This document shows positions 6,287-7,924 of a stretch of DNA of 7,924 bases, piece by piece; positions within the stretch are counted from its first letter, which is position 1; each line of letters starts with the position of its first letter. The DNA is from an uncultured Lachnospiraceae bacterium. GTDB taxonomy: Bacteria > Bacillota > Clostridia > Lachnospirales > Lachnospiraceae. The position numbers and the translations under genes are program-made. Location: the NCBI GenBank assembly GCA_902783095.1, contig CACZPX010000327.1, positions 1 to 7,924 on the forward strand, given 5' to 3'. The notes under the pieces are model-generated. The model worked only from the letters and a program-made list of their open reading frames with translations. It was not told the origin of the DNA and ran no database searches.

Positions 6287-7449
6287 CCCTGGATCATCTC
6301 GGACTTTCCGCCGCCCTTCGCGTTAAGGGCGGTTTTCATTTGCGCCGCTACCTGCCTTAAGTCTTCCGCCGCGCTGCCCAGCACGTAGCTGTAGCCCGTC
6401 TCGTCCGTGCCCGTAAAGACGCCGGCCAGTGCCGCACCGCGTGCCACGGCCGCGTTGACGTACTCCCGCGCCACGTTCTTGTCCAGCTCCTCTTCAAACA
6501 GCAGCTGCACGCCGGAGAGCGTCTGCGGCAGGTCCGTCACCAGTTTTTTCTGCCAGCCGATCAAGGCCTCGCGGCGCTTTTCGGACTGGTCTTTTACGCG
6601 CTCCACCGCCGCGGCGACCTCCGCCTGCGGCGCCGACAGCAGCGCGGAGATCTGCTTTACCGCACTGCTCTTTTCTCGGTAGTCTGCCAGGGCGCGGAAG
6701 CCGCAGAGGATCGTAAGGCGCACGCCGCCCTTCCACGGCACGGCGTCCGCAAAGCGGATCAGCCCCACTTCGCCGGAACGGTACACGTGCGGCGCGCAGC
6801 AGGCGCAGCAGTCGATGCCGGGGACCGTCACCAGACGCACCTGCCCCGCGATATCGATCTTGGAGCGGTAGTTGAGGGCAGCCTCCTCTTCTTTGGTGGG
6901 GAAGGTCACGATAAACGCGATATTCTCCGTCACCGCGCGGTTGGCGCGCAGTTCCAGCTCTTCCAGTTCCTGCGGCGTGAGCGGCCCGTTAAAGTCCAGG
7001 GTGGTCACGTTCGGTCCCAGATGAAAGCCCACGTTGTCGTAGCCCTTCAGCTGATGCACCAGCCCCGAAACGATGTGCTCGCCGGAATGCTGCTGCATGC
7101 GGGAAAAACGCTCGTCCCAGTCCAGTTCGCCGCGGACCGTATCGCCGGGCGTCAGGGCGCCGTCGGTGTAGTGATAGATGACGCCGTCCTTTTCCCGGGT
7201 GTCCAGCACCCGGACGCCGCCCAGCGTTCCCACGTCCCCGTACTGGCCGCCGCCCTCCGGAAAGAAGGCCGTCGCGTTCAGCACGACGCGGTGGGTGATG
7301 GACGTATCGTAACCGTCCTTCGGGGCAAAAGGCTCACAGGACAGGACCTGCGCGTCAAAGACGCGCAGGTGACTGTCGGTATAATACAGCCGTTCGGTCT
7401 GCGCGGGCGCGCCGGCCTGTTCGGCTTCGGATACGGTATGCTCCTGCAT
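6232..7449 (-). CDS. Freestanding alanyl-tRNA editing protein (AlaX-like, with DHHA1 domain)
   Basis: Predicted to hydrolyse Ser- or Gly-mischarged tRNA-Ala in trans, as AlaX proteins do; cytosolic. The 405 aa protein lacks the AlaRS catalytic core but has the second-half modules. An N-terminal beta-barrel carries FFPEGGGQYGD (near 62-72) and leads to the editing domain. There the zinc ligands match H121 and H125 (HSGEH), C217 and H221 (CCAPH). The C-terminus is DHHA1-like with a GGGKSEMIQG segment near 379-388. The motif DCCACCAPH is Cys-rich compared with the usual CGGTH of AlaRS. I chose ATG 7449 because AAGGAG (7455-7460) lies 5 nt before it; the GTG at 7455 overlaps that site. It follows the YARHG gene after 9 nt, so they are probably cotranscribed. 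Specificity (Ser versus Gly) is not readable. It converges on the MATE gene with a 55-bp overlap. Confidence 0.92.
   Translation of the reverse strand: MQEHTVSEAEQAGAPAQTERLYYTDSHLRVFDAQVLSCEPFAPKDGYDTSITHRVVLNATAFFPEGGGQYGDVGTLGGVRVLDTREKDGVIYHYTDGALTPGDTVRGELDWDERFSRMQQHSGEHIVSGLVHQLKGYDNVGFHLGPNVTTLDFNGPLTPQELEELELRANRAVTENIAFIVTFPTKEEEAALNYRSKIDIAGQVRLVTVPGIDCCACCAPHVYRSGEVGLIRFADAVPWKGGVRLTILCGFRALADYREKSSAVKQISALLSAPQAEVAAAVERVKDQSEKRREALIGWQKKLVTDLPQTLSGVQLLFEEELDKNVAREYVNAAVARGAALAGVFTGTDETGYSYVLGSAAEDLRQVAAQMKTALNAKGGGKSEMIQGQVEASKERLKSFFLRAR
6311..6336 (+). terminator. Intrinsic terminator for the MATE gene, inside the editing-protein coding sequence
   Basis: On the plus strand CCGCCCTT (6311-6318) and AAGGGCGG (6325-6332) form a perfect 8-bp stem with a 6-nt loop CGCGTT, followed by TTTT (6333-6336) and CATTT. 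It starts 24 nt after the MATE stop codon, the usual place for a terminator. The minus-strand reading has no T run after the stem, so it should not stop the antisense gene. On the minus strand the same bases encode the ALNAKGGG part of the DHHA1 segment. Confidence 0.72.
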
Positions 7450-7458
7450 GGTCACTCC

Positions 7459-7924
7459 TTAAGGGGTCGTTTTCTTGGCGTCGGCCCGCTCTTTTTCGAT
7501 CTTGTTGATCAGGGCCAGATTCGCCTTTTCATATTCGTTCAGCAGGGATTCCTGCATGGCGTCAAACTCCTCCGGCTGATACAGCGGCGTATACCAGGCC
7601 TTCGCCACAAAGTAATCCCGGATCACCTTGGTCTTGAAGATCCTGCCGTACCTTGCCACGATCTCGTTTCGGGCGTAGCGCAGCTCCTCGTCGGTGAGCG
7701 TCTTTAAGAAGGCCTCTTCCAGATACTCGGTGTTGGAAGTCGGCAGCACGTAGCCGTTCGGATCATCCGTCAGATGCCCGCCCTTGGCGCTGTTGCCGTC
7801 CCATACGATGCCGCGGTCCGGGATGTCGGTGATGTCATAGTACACCGTGCCGTCTTCCTTGAAATAGTCCGTCAGGTAGGTCTTCATCTCGTCGATCGTG
7901 CCGTAGGCCGTGATGTAGTACTTC
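7459..7924 (-). CDS. YARHG-domain protein (partial, N-terminus off the window)
   Basis: The C-terminal 154 residues are visible and the reading frame runs open through the window edge, so the start lies outside; the internal ATG at 7887 is not a convincing start. After about 55 residues without recognised motifs comes YVLPTSNTEYLEEAFLKTL, then the YARHG-type core: ELRYARNEIVARYGRIF, WYTPLYQPEEF and LNEYEKANLALI. The naming motif is altered here, YARHG being read as VARYG. YARHG domains are common in extracellular or membrane-anchored proteins of Firmicutes and their function is unknown. The signal or membrane segment expected at the N-terminus cannot be checked. The tail is charged and ends without a membrane segment. 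Its stop overlaps the ribosome binding site of the AlaX-like gene, so the two are likely coupled. No enzymatic role can be assigned. Confidence 0.82.
   Translation of the reverse strand, partial: KYYITAYGTIDEMKTYLTDYFKEDGTVYYDITDIPDRGIVWDGNSAKGGHLTDDPNGYVLPTSNTEYLEEAFLKTLTDEELRYARNEIVARYGRIFKTKVIRDYFVAKAWYTPLYQPEEFDAMQESLLNEYEKANLALINKIEKERADAKKTTP

Noticed and set aside
6787..7707. 306-codon plus-strand open frame opposite the AlaX-like and YARHG genes
   Set aside because: Antisense to two genes with clear domain motifs, spans both of them, and shows no domain of its own.

Overview
The window looks like chromosomal DNA from a fairly GC-rich member of the Clostridia (Firmicutes), plausibly Lachnospiraceae. 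The basis is the gene order pyrH-frr-uppS-cdsA-dxr-rseP, Shine-Dalgarno sites of the AGGAGG type, and a YARHG-domain protein. The lineage is inferred from order and protein style only; species cannot be told from the sequence.

Region 1 (1-4796, all minus strand) is a housekeeping cluster. In transcription order it holds a pyrH promoter, pyrH (UMP kinase), frr (ribosome recycling factor), an intrinsic terminator-like hairpin, uppS (undecaprenyl diphosphate synthase), cdsA (CDP-diacylglycerol synthase), dxr (first committed step of the MEP isoprenoid pathway) and the first 207 codons of rseP (site-2 intramembrane metalloprotease, cut by the window edge). The cluster joins pyrimidine nucleotide supply and ribosome recycling to isoprenoid carrier and phospholipid synthesis for the envelope. 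uppS, cdsA, dxr and rseP are tightly packed (0, 40 and 1 nt gaps). The pyrH-frr and frr-uppS gaps are longer and hold hairpins.

Region 2 (4730-4909) is a divergent intergenic stretch. It has a good minus-strand promoter for pyrH, a consensus -10 box for the plus-strand gene, and two inverted repeats that could be operators.

Region 3 (4910-6286, plus) is a MATE-family multidrug/Na+ antiporter. Its 3' end overlaps the convergent gene by 55 bp, and its apparent intrinsic terminator lies inside that neighbour's coding sequence.

Region 4 (6232-7924, minus) is a two-gene unit: a YARHG-domain protein (N-terminus beyond the window edge) followed after 9 nt by a freestanding alanyl-tRNA editing protein of the AlaX/DHHA1 type.

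No mobile element, CRISPR array, tRNA or rRNA was seen. No gene here looks like an undescribed system. The points most worth a second look are the terminator buried in the glycine-rich codons of the editing protein gene, the hairpin splitting pyrH-frr from uppS onward, and the spaced inverted repeat in the divergent promoter region.
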